DNA of 41,004 nt, from NCBI GenBank assembly GCA_903896545.1, contig CAITYF010000014.1, forward strand, positions 1 to 41,004, in the 5' to 3' direction. Positions 18,201-25,789 of this stretch are shown here, piece after piece; position 1 is the first letter of the stretch; every line of letters starts with the position of its first letter. Under the pieces are notes generated by a model. The model saw nothing but the letters and a program-made list of their open reading frames with translations. It ran no database searches and was not told the DNA's origin. The translations under genes were made by a program, and so were the position numbers. The DNA is from an uncultured Myxococcales bacterium. Its GTDB lineage: Bacteria; Myxococcota_A; UBA9042.

Positions 18201-19807
18201 TTGCCAACGTCAGACAACGTGCCGCCGTGACAATACGCGCCGTTGCACGAGGCCGTTGCCGCGTCAAACGTCGGTTTGCTTCCCATCGCCGTGGAGACGG
18301 TGCTCCACAGGAAATCGATCGTCCCGTTTGCGTGCTGGGTCGACGTCGGCACCGCGTGGCAATCGGTGCAGTCGACGTTGCGGTGCCAATCGCTTGTCGC
18401 CAGGTGCTGCGCGTGCGCGCCCACGGCCAAGTCCGTCGTCTTCGTCTCGCCTTTGGTGCCGAGCGGTGGCGCTGGATTGTTCGACTTCGCGTCGCCGTGG
18501 CAGCTCGTGCAGGTCAACGGCTTGACGTCCACTTGCCCGTTGACGTGCAGCGCGGGGTTCTTCCAGATGGCGGACTGCGTCGCTGGATCGAATGAACTCA
18601 GCACAGCATCGTGGCAATCCGCGCACTTGGAGCTCTGCGGGTGTGGACCGCCGGGCGGCGTCAGGTGGCAAGCCGCGCCACACGCATTGAAAGTGCCGTT
18701 GACCTGATTCCAGACGGGCGTGGTCTTTGCAGTCGCGGCGTCGTAGAGCGTGCCACCGTGGCAATACGCGCCGCTGCAGGACACCGAGTTGGCGTCGAAC
18801 GCCGGCACGCTGTCCATCGCGGTCGCCACGCCACTCCACGAGAAGTCGATCTTGTCGTCGGCATGGAGCGGATTGGTCGGCACAGCGTGGCATTCCGTGC
18901 AGGTCACCACGCGGTGCCAGTTACTCGTCCCCAGATGTTGCTGGTGTGCGCCGACCGCCGCCTGCGCTGTCTTGGTCTCCCCGTGCGTGCCTTTGGGCGG
19001 CGCTGGGTCGTTCGTCAGCGGGTTGCCGTGGCACGCCGTACACGTGAGCTGCTTGACGTCGATCTGCCCGTTGATGTGCAGCGTCGCGTCCTTCCACACG
19101 GCCTGCTGCTTCGCCGGGTCAAAACTCGCGATCACCTTGTCATGGCAGTCGCCGCACTGCGTGTTGCTCGGATGCGGGCTGCTGGGCGGCGTCAGGTGGC
19201 ATGCGGCGCCACAGGAATTGAACGTGCCATCGACCTGCGTCCAGACCGGCTTGGTCTTGGCCTTGCCCACGTCAAAAAGCGTGCCGCCATGGCAGTACGC
19301 ACCGCTGCAGGTCGCAGTGCCAGCGTCAAACGTGGGCGAGCTGTCCATCGCCGTCGCGACACTGCTCCAGGCGTAGTCGACGACGCCGTTCTTGTGCTTG
19401 ATTGAATTCGGCACCTTGTGGCAGTCCTCACACTGGACGTCGCGGTGCCAATCACTCGTCGTCAGGTGCTGCTGGTGCGCGCCAACCGCCAGATCGGTCG
19501 TGTCCGTCTCGCCGTCTGTGCCCAAAGGCGGCGCGGGATTGCCGTTGTCCTGCGTGCCGTGGCAGGCATAACAGCCACCGGGATGTGGCTTGCCAACGTC
19601 GGCGTCGTCTGAAGCATCGGGCGCGTCCGTGTCGGTCGCATCCAATTGCGGCACGGCGACGTCCACGACCGCGTCCGCCTCCTCGCTCGGAATCGAGACG
19701 GCCTTGGCACTACATCCCGCGAGCGCACCGATCAGACAGGCGGCCAGCCAAGGCAGCAAGCAGACTCGCGTGTCCGATGATTTGGTGGAAAATACGGCGG
19801 TCATCAT
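12278..19807 (-). CDS. Giant multihaem c-type cytochrome lipoprotein, 12 repeats, up to 68 CxnCH motifs
   Basis: A 2509-residue exported protein with a lipobox signal peptide (ALAGC, lipid Cys at residue 32) and an acidic Asp/Ala/Val linker. Then come 12 repeats of exactly 177 residues and a distinct tail of about 305 residues. Every repeat holds five haem-type motifs in fixed order: CxxCH, CxxCH, CSGAYCH (CX4CH), CGA[AS]CH (CX3CH) and CxxCH, with conserved extra histidines (GAHxxH, WHR, ALH). Counting the tail there are 41 CxxCH, 14 CX3CH, 12 CX4CH and one CX6CH. This matches the Geobacter CxxxxCH/CxxCH repeat family. Expected role: electron transfer in the periplasm or at the outer surface. 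Whether the CX3CH and CX4CH sites carry haem is unknown. Start is ATG 19807 or the adjacent ATG 19804, with only a weak ribosome site. No haem-lyase or porin gene is nearby. Confidence 0.92.
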   Translation of the reverse strand: MMTAVFSTKSSDTRVCLLPWLAACLIGALAGCSAKAVSIPSEEADAVVDVAVPQLDATDTDAPDASDDADVGKPHPGGCYACHGTQDNGNPAPPLGTDGETDTTDLAVGAHQQHLTTSDWHRDVQCEDCHKVPNSIKHKNGVVDYAWSSVATAMDSSPTFDAGTATCSGAYCHGGTLFDVGKAKTKPVWTQVDGTFNSCGAACHLTPPSSPHPSNTQCGDCHDKVIASFDPAKQQAVWKDATLHINGQIDVKQLTCTACHGNPLTNDPAPPKGTHGETKTAQAAVGAHQQHLGTSNWHRVVTCTECHAVPTNPLHADDKIDFSWSGVATAMDSVPAFDANSVSCSGAYCHGGTLYDAATAKTTPVWNQVNGTFNACGAACHLTPPGGPHPQSSKCADCHDAVLSSFDPATQSAIWKNPALHVNGQVDVKPLTCTSCHGDAKSNNPAPPLGTKGETKTTDLAVGAHAQHLATSDWHRNVDCTDCHAVPTSTQHANGTIDFLWSTVSTAMGSKPTFDAATASCNGAYCHGGTLSDVGKAKTKPVWTEVTGSYNACGAACHLTPPSAPHPKNTNCAQCHDAVIADFDQATQTATWKDASLHINGQVDVKAMTCTTCHGDAATSNPAPPKGTNGETSTTQLAVGAHAQHLNTSAWHRQVDCTDCHAVPTSTSHANGPIDFVWSAVATAMASTPSFSAATATCSGAYCHGGTLYDAGKVKTKPVWTQVDSSFNACGASCHMTPPSAPHPQNSKCAQCHDAVIATFDPATKQATWKDAALHVNGKVDVVAMTCTTCHGDAATNNPAPPKGTNGETQTTDLAVGAHAKHLAGGDWHRPVVCTDCHATQTSTQHANGVIDFAWGAVATAMNAAPKFNAASATCSGAYCHGGTLYDATTAKTTPVWTQVDGSFSSCGAGCHMTPPGAPHPQNSNCADCHDAVIAGFDVATQKATWKNAALHINGTIDVKKMTCTTCHGDAASNNPAPPKGTKGETKTTELAVGAHAQHLAASGWHRQVDCADCHVVPTEMVHASGVIDFSWSAVATAMDSTPTFDATSATCSGAYCHGGTLYDAATAKTKPVWTQVDGTFNSCGAACHMTPPAAPHPTNTNCADCHDTVIAGFDVATQKATWKDASLHIDGKIDVKAMTCTSCHGDAATNNSAPPKSTSGATLTTDIGVGAHAQHLAGSAWHRQVDCTDCHVVPTLTTHADGKVALTWSAVATAQNSAPTFDANSASCSGAYCHGGTLKDTTTAKSTPVWTQVDGSFKSCGASCHLTPPAGEHTTNTNCALCHDAVIASFDPVTQKATWKDAALHIDGKVDVKTLTCTACHGDPATKNPAPPTGTHGESLTNQKAVGAHAKHLATSTWHRQVACTDCHAVPTDMGHSNGNVDLTWSAIATALNSTPQFDATSASCSGAYCHGGTLPHATTANSTPVWTQVDGTFSSCGASCHLTPPAAPHTQNTNCALCHDAVIASFDPATQTATWKDASLHVNGKTEVKTLTCTACHGDPVANNPAPPQGTHGETLTSQPAVGAHAQHLANSAWHRQVDCADCHAVPTAMDHSNGVMELTWGAVATAMSAVPQFDVGALTCSGAYCHGSTLADGFVAKTTPVWTQVDGTFNSCGAACHMTPPGAPHPQNTQCAVCHDAVIASFDPVTQKATWTNAALHINGQVDVKNLTCTTCHGTAATNNPAPPLGTKGETLTTQLAVGAHAQHLAPSTWHRDVVCTDCHAVPNAPVHANGVIDFAWSAVATAMSAVPSFDANSATCSGAYCHGETLIGSAGAKTKPVWTKVDGTFNSCGAACHTTPPAAPHPQNTNCIDCHDQVLASFDPATQVTTWANAALHIDGKVEVKNLTCTSCHGDAATNNPAPPFGTKGETLTTQPAVGAHAQHLASSTWHRQVACTDCHVVPAQPLHANGAIDLAWSAVAAAMNAVPQFDAAAMTCSGAYCHGATLQGTATAKVTPVWTQVDGTFNSCGAACHRTPPGGTHPQSTKCADCHDATLTSFDPVTQTAVWKDPTLHIDGKIDVKVLTCTTCHGDAATNNPAPPKGTHGETLTTQPAVGAHAQHLAPSTWHRQVDCKDCHAVPDITTHANGTVDFLWSAVSTAMGSVPQFDAGAATCSGAYCHGGKLLDAATAKTNPVWTQVDGSFKACGAACHMTPPGGTHPAVTNCALCHAGVVASVNPGTGAVAWANAALHVDGVVEKNNYHTLADWTSPKFAANGVANPNHHGYGYFLVNHGKDDKGTNCTDCHGADYNGGSVGISCNNSTVNCHGANPAGGTEGDWKACNFCHGTATQNNPPTGVANESTSLSLAVGRHAQHITASTTHIPLDCTRCHIIPFFGDLAHTQQYVPSADLSTTGHHGDVTFAAPPAGVNNTGSMIWNVAAAVGAPVAQRGTCMGACHSNGRGGAPLVTPYWAGGNWNAGSCASCHAATPTTGHHSTHLGGNGFVVYCTSCHPDAGSASHVNGLRDVLGTIVGLPYVGGVTSTRPTTGGCTTSVRCNGTCHGEAHTNYCW
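13202..19573 (-). repeat. 531-bp coding tandem repeat, 12 copies without indels
   Basis: Each copy encodes 177 residues beginning at the first CxxCH. Landmarks such as the GCAGTA of the CX4CH codons recur at 13451, 13982, 14513, 15044 and 15575, an exact 531-bp step. Copy 1 starts at 19573 and copy 12 ends at 13202; the last 55 or so codons of copy 12 depart from the consensus. The DNA of copies differs by many substitutions, so they are not recent identical duplicates, yet length is invariant. Confidence 0.93.
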
Positions 19808-20079
19808 GGCGAACTCGCGGCGCAAGCAGAACCGCAGACACGCAGTTCCTGAGCCGGAAACATAACGAAGCGGAGGCGAATTTGCCATGCCAAACCGGCT
19901 CACGCGCCGTCGCTCGCCACACCCCTTCACATTTACACACGCAGCAGGAAGACAGGGGCTGCGCGATTTTGGTCGGCATCAGTGGAGACGCGCGCGCATG
20001 AAGTTCCGGCATTTCCCCTTGCCACTATTTCCGCGTAGCCTGTTCGCTTTCCACGCCGTTCGCGGCTCAGGCGCCCCAC

Positions 20080-20694
20080 GTGCTCCCGTTCCTCATCGCG
20101 CTCGCCTTCGGGATCTTCGGCTCCATCCCCGTCGCGGGGCCCATCTCCGCCGTCGTTCTTGAACGGGCGCTGGCCGGTCGCGGCAGCAGTGGCTTCTTCG
20201 TCGCCTTGGGCGGCGCGATAGCCGAGGCGGCTTGGGCGTTCCTCGCCGCGTGGGGCATGGGCGGGCTCCTCGTGCGCTATCCGCAAGTGATGAACACGTC
20301 GCGCGTGGTCGGCGCCGTGCTCCTGTTCATCCTTGGCGCAGTCTTCGCGTTTCGCCCGCCAACGTTTGCCCCTGGCCGCAAGCCGTCCAGGTGGATTCAA
20401 TCCGGCGCTTTCGTTTTTGGCTTTGTCGTCACCGCCATCAACCCGACCCTGCTCGTCACTTGGGGCACCGCCGTCGCGACGCTCTATTCCACCGGCCTCG
20501 TCGCCAGCGACCCGCAGCACGCCCTGCCCTTTGCCGCTGGCGCTTTTGTCGGCATCGTGGCGTGGTTTGGCCTGCTGCTGGGGCTCGTGCAGAGGTATCA
20601 TGAGCGCATGAGTCGCGCGGTGATTGAGAAGGTGGTCCGCGGGACGGGGGTTGTTTTGATGATGATTGGGATTTGGGTCGGGGTTTGGCGGTGA
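20080..20694 (+). CDS. LysE/RhtB-family exporter
   Basis: A 204-residue membrane protein with about six hydrophobic segments, starting LPFLIALAFGIFGSIPVAGP, whose G-x-x-P-G/A-P type loop is typical of the LysE superfamily. A conserved-looking AINPTLLVTWG segment is in the middle (the family's NP motif). It should export amino acids or related small solutes across the inner membrane. Start GTG 20080 gives the usual family length; the frame is open upstream only to a TGA at 19999 and has no ATG or GTG there. The ribosome site is poor. Divergent from the cytochrome gene; no sign of an operon. Confidence 0.82.
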   Translation: MLPFLIALAFGIFGSIPVAGPISAVVLERALAGRGSSGFFVALGGAIAEAAWAFLAAWGMGGLLVRYPQVMNTSRVVGAVLLFILGAVFAFRPPTFAPGRKPSRWIQSGAFVFGFVVTAINPTLLVTWGTAVATLYSTGLVASDPQHALPFAAGAFVGIVAWFGLLLGLVQRYHERMSRAVIEKVVRGTGVVLMMIGIWVGVWR

Positions 20695-21128
20695 GTGCGG
20701 GGCCGGCGCCGCAGGCGCGCCGGAGCTGAGGGAAACGCAGTTTCCCTCAGACTCCCTTCCTGCCGGCGGTGGTTGAGGACGGCGGGGTTCTGTTGTCGGC
20801 GCGATGGCGCCTCCTCGCGGACTTTTGCGTAAAGCGGGGAATTGGACGGCCGGGATCGCCTGCTCGGCGTGCGGGGCCCCGATGCGCGCCGCTTTGCGGC
20901 GATCGGTACCGCGCCTCGGTCGGGTGGAGGTAGAGCGATCTTGCGGGTGAATGGGCCTGGGAACGAGCCGCATACGTACGCAATCGTGCCCGAAAACCAC
21001 GGACGGGCGCGGAACGCAGCCGGGCTGGTGCGCGCTTCACGCGAATGCGTGACAACTCGTTTGGTGCTGCGCACATCTTCCGCGAACACCGGGCCAGTTC
21101 CCTGACGCTTGGCTAGCGAACGCTGCGG
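20695..21128. other. Intergenic region with GC-rich palindromes
   Basis: No convincing gene in about 430 bp. Visible structures are an imperfect palindrome around CCGGCGCCGCAGGCGCGCCGG (20703-20723), the perfect hairpin at 20726-20750, and CGCCGC-TTT-GCGGCG at 20887-20901. The density of palindromes resembles REP-type intergenic sequence. Confidence 0.55.
20726..20750. repeat. Perfect 11-bp stem-loop
   Basis: CTGAGGGAAAC, loop GCA, GTTTCCCTCAG. No U-tract follows on either strand, so it is not a standard terminator. It lies 32 bases after the LysE-type gene stop and could protect the 3' end or act as a REP-like element. Confidence 0.6.
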
Positions 21129-21830
21129 TCAGCCTTTCTTCGGCTTGATCCCGAACGCCAGCAGGTCGGCCGATGATTCGCCATACCAGCCACGAAGGAA
21201 CTTCACGAGGCGCGCATCCAACTTTGCCGTCTTCTTGGCCGCGGTTGCGCGTTGCGCGCCAGTGGAAACCTTGGCCTTCACCGCCGCTTCAGCCGCCTTG
21301 ACTGCCGTTTCCAGCGCCACCCGTTTGCCGGTGATCTCCTTCACCGTCAGCGCGGCCGGCAACTTCTTTGCCGCGTCCGGGTGCTTCGCCAGGCCCGATA
21401 AGAACGCATTGAGGCGCTGCGCTTCATCGTGAGGGCCGGGGCCCGGCGGCACAAAGTCCAAGGCACCGACTGCCCCATCGTCGAAGACGCCGGACAGCCA
21501 CTGTTCTGCGCGTCGCAAGAGCACGCGCGCCTCCTTGCGCGCCTTGGTCTGTTTCTCGATGGCGACTTTGCGCGCTACAAAGGCAGTCGCGTCAGCCGAG
21601 CGGGTTGCTTTGATGGTGGCGCCGTGTTGCACGAGGCCGTCCAGCGCGAGATCATCGGGCAGTTCCGGCTTCGGGTTGGTGGCGGACACAGCGTCGACCC
21701 GCGCGATAAACGCTTTGTCCGCGCGAGTAAGTTCGCCGTGCGGCGCGGGCTTCTTGCGCGGCTTGGCGCCGGTGACGCCTTCATCGGAAAGGGTGATGTC
21801 TACTTCTTGCGGGAGCGTTTCATCGGACAT
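21129..21830 (-). CDS. Hypothetical Ala/Lys-rich helical protein
   Basis: A 233-residue soluble protein of unknown family. It starts with an acidic stretch and a Lys-rich patch (KPRKKPAP), then is almost wholly helical with Ala/Lys/Glu heptad-like spacing. It ends with a Trp-containing segment RGWYGESSADLLAFGI and KPKKG. No signal peptide or membrane span. ATG 21830 has GGAGG six bases upstream, strong support for a real gene. Isolated: over 700 bases of non-coding DNA upstream and 430 downstream. Confidence 0.75.
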   Translation of the reverse strand: MSDETLPQEVDITLSDEGVTGAKPRKKPAPHGELTRADKAFIARVDAVSATNPKPELPDDLALDGLVQHGATIKATRSADATAFVARKVAIEKQTKARKEARVLLRRAEQWLSGVFDDGAVGALDFVPPGPGPHDEAQRLNAFLSGLAKHPDAAKKLPAALTVKEITGKRVALETAVKAAEAAVKAKVSTGAQRATAAKKTAKLDARLVKFLRGWYGESSADLLAFGIKPKKG

Positions 21831-22657
21831 GAGTGACCTCCAAGTTGGCAGTTTGATAGTGTTGCTGCCGTTGGTGAATTTTGTGCCACAACTTTAGATC
21901 TTCGTCAAACAACTGTGGCGTTTGTCCATCAATCAGCGAAGCGCAGGCCTGCGGATTTGTTGCCGCCTACTGGACCTGCGCCTATCGTTGCGTGGCCTAT
22001 GGACGTGCGGACGCAGGAGACTTGTGGGGCGATGGTCGCTGTCGAGCGGTAGACGTCGCCTTTGCGACGTGTGACGGGCGCTTTTCTGCAAATACGGACG
22101 CGTTTCTGGCGTTTTTGGTCTCTGCGCGGTTCTTTTTGGGTGTCGTCGTTTCCTCGCGCGACCAATGCTAGATGAAATGCCTCTTTTATCCACACGCGGA
22201 ATCAATCGCCGCCAGAACGAACCGCAGCACACCCGATCTGCAACGGTTTGGCGCGCACTTGCGTGTTCTGCGCCGAAAACGTCTTGTCTTGCGCGAAAAT
22301 GTGTACTTGTGCGGTGGAACGTCTCTTTGTTGCGCGAAACGGCCTGTTTTTGGCGCGTCACCGTTCGATCTGGGTGCACAATCGTCCAGTCGCGGTGAAA
22401 GTGGCTGCTCGCGGCGCGGCGGGATTCTTCCCCGCACGCGCGCCCACCGCCCGCAGCCGCGGCTTGACATTCATCTACTGATCAAACGTCCTCCCCCGCG
22501 CTGCTCTCCGCCCGCGCACGGAAGTGCGCAACGTGCGCAGCGAGCCGTCCGGATCGCACCGCCGCAGGTCTCCGCAAGCGCACCGTCAGACGTAAGCGTT
22601 CCGAAATCGGCCCTTCCTGCCCCCGCTTCACCGTTCCCACTTCCCCAAAACGCGAAA
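21831..22657. other. Long intergenic region with a 20.5-bp periodic array
   Basis: About 830 bp without a supportable gene. Open frames here are short, Cys/Arg-rich and lack ribosome sites. GC content is uneven, with AT-richer stretches near 21840-21900 and 22080-22150. The one organised element is the degenerate array at 22249-22390. Confidence 0.6.
22249..22390. repeat. Degenerate repeat with 20-21 bp period
   Basis: Units beginning TGCGCGAAA-like or TGGCGCG start at 22249, 22269, 22290, 22310, 22331 and 22351, with a weaker one at 22371. The steps are 20, 21, 20, 21, 20 and 20. The best consensus is TGCGCGAAAACGTCTTGT. The average of about 20.5 bp equals two turns of B-DNA, so all units face the same side of the helix. 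Confidence 0.6.
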
Positions 22658-22689
22658 CGCGAGGGAAGGTCCCAGCTCCTTCCCTCGCG
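22658..22689 (-). terminator. Terminator hairpin after the aceBA operon
   Basis: CGCGAGGGAAGG (22658-22669) and CCTTCCCTCGCG (22678-22689) form a perfect 12-bp stem with an 8-base loop. Read on the minus strand, the stem is followed by TTTCGCGTTTTG. It ends 32 bases after the aceA stop. Confidence 0.7.
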
Positions 22690-22720
22690 CCCGCGTGCCC
22701 CGTTTGGTGCTTGTACTTTC

Positions 22721-23995
<1,275 letters not shown>

Positions 23996-24031
23996 GAGAA
24001 TCCTCCAGAAACGGTGAAAATCGACGCGGAA

Positions 24032-25642
24032 TTACTTCTGAACGAGGTAGTTGTAAGCGCCTTGGGTGAGAAAATCAGCGAGCTTGTCCGCCGTGGACCA
24101 CTCGACAAACAGTTGCGTAGCCAGCGGAAACCGGCCTTTTTCCCAGCGATCCGGGCCGACTTCAGCCTGAATCACTGCCAATTCTTCGGCCAGCGTCGCG
24201 TCAAACAGCGCGCGCGTCACGACGCGGCCATCCTCCAGCTTCGCGCCGTGATGCAGCCACTGCCACACCTGCGTGCGGGAAATCTCCGCCGTCGCCGCGT
24301 CTTCCATCAGGTTGTACAGCGGCACGCAGCCATTGCCGCGCAGCCACGCCTCGATGTACTGCACGCCCACGCGAATATTCTCGCGCAGGCCGTGTTCCGT
24401 GCGCTTGCCCACCGGCGTCGTCAGCAGATCCGCCGCCGTCACGGGCGTCGTATTCGGGGTCTTGTCGATCTGGTTCGGCGTCGGCATGCCCGCGTCAAAG
24501 ATGTCTTTGGCAATCGCCACGAGCGCCGGATGCGCGACCCACGTGCCGTCGTGCCCGTTTGTCACTTCCCGCAGTTTGTCCGCCCGCACGCGCTCCAGCG
24601 CCGCGTCGTTCGCCACCGGGTCGTTCTTGATCGGGATCTGCGCCGCCATGCCGCCCATCGCGTGAATGCCGCGCTTGTGGCAGGTCTGCACGACCAAGCG
24701 CGCGTACAACGCCATGTTGTGCTGGGTCATGCCCACGTCTTTGCGATCCGGCAGCACTTTGTCCGCGTGCGCCTGCAAGGTCTTGATGAAGCTGAAGATG
24801 TAATCCCAACGCCCGCAGTTCAGGCCCGCCGAGTGGTCGCGCAGCTCGTACAGGATCTCGTCCATCTCAAACGCCGCGGGCAGCGTCTCAATCAGCACGG
24901 TCGCGCGAATCGAGCCGTGCGGCACGCCCAACGTCTCCTGCGCCAGCACAAAAACGTCATTCCACAGGCGCGCTTCCAGATGAGATTGCAGCTTGGGCAA
25001 GTAGAAATACGGTCCCGTGCCGCGGCTCAGCGCTTCCTTGGCGTTGTGGAAGAAGTAGAGGCCAAAATCAAACAGCGAACCCGAAATCGGCAGACCGTTC
25101 CGCGTCACGTGTGCTTCTTCGAGGTGCCAGCCGCGCGGGCGAACCAGCAGCGTCGCAATCTTGTCGTTCAGCTTGTACGCCTTGCCGCCATCTTGCTGGA
25201 ACGTGATCGTCTTGCGGATCGCGTCGCCCAGGTTGATGTGCCCGTCGATGTTGTTGTCCCACGAAGGCGCGTTGGCGTCCTCGAAGTCCGCCATGAACAC
25301 GCTCGCGCCGGAATTCAGCGCGTTGATGACCATTTTGCGGTCAACCGGCCCCGTGATCTCTACGCGACGGTCGCGCAGGTCCGCAGGGATCGCCGCCACT
25401 TTCCAGTTGCCCGCGCGAATCTCCGCGGTTTCCGGCAGGAAGTCCGGCAGCGCGCCCGCGTCATACTTCGCCTGGACGACCTTGCGGCGTTCCAGAAGCG
25501 CGCGGCGACGGTCGCCAAACGTGTTCTCCAACAACGCGACGAACGCCAGAGCGTCCGGCGTCAGAATGCGCTCGTAACCGGGGCGAATCGTGCCGATAAC
25601 GGTCAGTGGGTGGGTTGAAAAAGCGGTCTGCGCGGACGTCAT
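24032..25642 (-). CDS. aceB: Malate synthase A
   Basis: Condenses glyoxylate with acetyl-CoA to malate, the second shunt step. The 536-residue length matches the A isoform. The family signature around DHSAGLNCGRWDYIFSF is intact, as are the N-terminal RDRRVEITGPVDRKMVINAL block and FEDANAPSW. ATG 25642 has GGAGG six bases upstream. First gene of the aceB-aceA operon, with a candidate promoter about 25 bp upstream of the start codon in the shared regulatory region. Confidence 0.98.
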   Translation of the reverse strand: MTSAQTAFSTHPLTVIGTIRPGYERILTPDALAFVALLENTFGDRRRALLERRKVVQAKYDAGALPDFLPETAEIRAGNWKVAAIPADLRDRRVEITGPVDRKMVINALNSGASVFMADFEDANAPSWDNNIDGHINLGDAIRKTITFQQDGGKAYKLNDKIATLLVRPRGWHLEEAHVTRNGLPISGSLFDFGLYFFHNAKEALSRGTGPYFYLPKLQSHLEARLWNDVFVLAQETLGVPHGSIRATVLIETLPAAFEMDEILYELRDHSAGLNCGRWDYIFSFIKTLQAHADKVLPDRKDVGMTQHNMALYARLVVQTCHKRGIHAMGGMAAQIPIKNDPVANDAALERVRADKLREVTNGHDGTWVAHPALVAIAKDIFDAGMPTPNQIDKTPNTTPVTAADLLTTPVGKRTEHGLRENIRVGVQYIEAWLRGNGCVPLYNLMEDAATAEISRTQVWQWLHHGAKLEDGRVVTRALFDATLAEELAVIQAEVGPDRWEKGRFPLATQLFVEWSTADKLADFLTQGAYNYLVQK

Positions 25643-25660
25643 GTCAAGCCTCCAAGCGAC

Positions 25661-25770
25661 GCGTATTGTTTACAAACGGCGCACCTCAGTCAACACATGC
25701 CTTTGTTTCGCTGTGTTGACTCTGTAAACGCCGTTCTGTAAAGTCGCGTCAAGGTGTAAACCTTGTAAAC
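25661..25770. promoter_or_regulatory. Symmetric divergent promoter and operator region, aceB / RamB-like gene
   Basis: A perfect 10-bp inverted repeat, AGTCAACACA (25688-25697) and TGTGTTGACT (25712-25721), contains a TTGACT -35 on each strand. On the plus strand TTGACT-N17-TAAAGT (25716-25744) faces the regulator. On the minus strand TTGACT-N17-AACAAT (25693-25665) faces aceB. Five copies of TGTAAA(C/G) surround it: 25723, 25737, 25755, 25764 (plus) and 25668-25674 (minus). The last two plus copies lie past the predicted plus-strand start, where a repressor would block its own gene. Confidence 0.65.
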
Positions 25771-25789
25771 TTTGGACGAGGTCGTGGTC

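Noticed and set aside
13553..18595. Long plus-strand open frames (504 and 618 codons) across the cytochrome gene
   Set aside because: They are mirror frames of the 531-bp repeats and repeat with the same period. They are Arg-rich and have no start signals.
20001..20079. Upstream extension of the LysE-type gene or a separate signal peptide starting at ATG 20000
   Set aside because: The ATG is in a different frame from the exporter, the product has no proper signal peptide, and the exporter frame is closed by TGA at 19999.
21881..22171. 96-codon plus-strand open frame upstream of the periodic array
   Set aside because: Cys-rich random-like product, no ribosome site, no recognisable motif.
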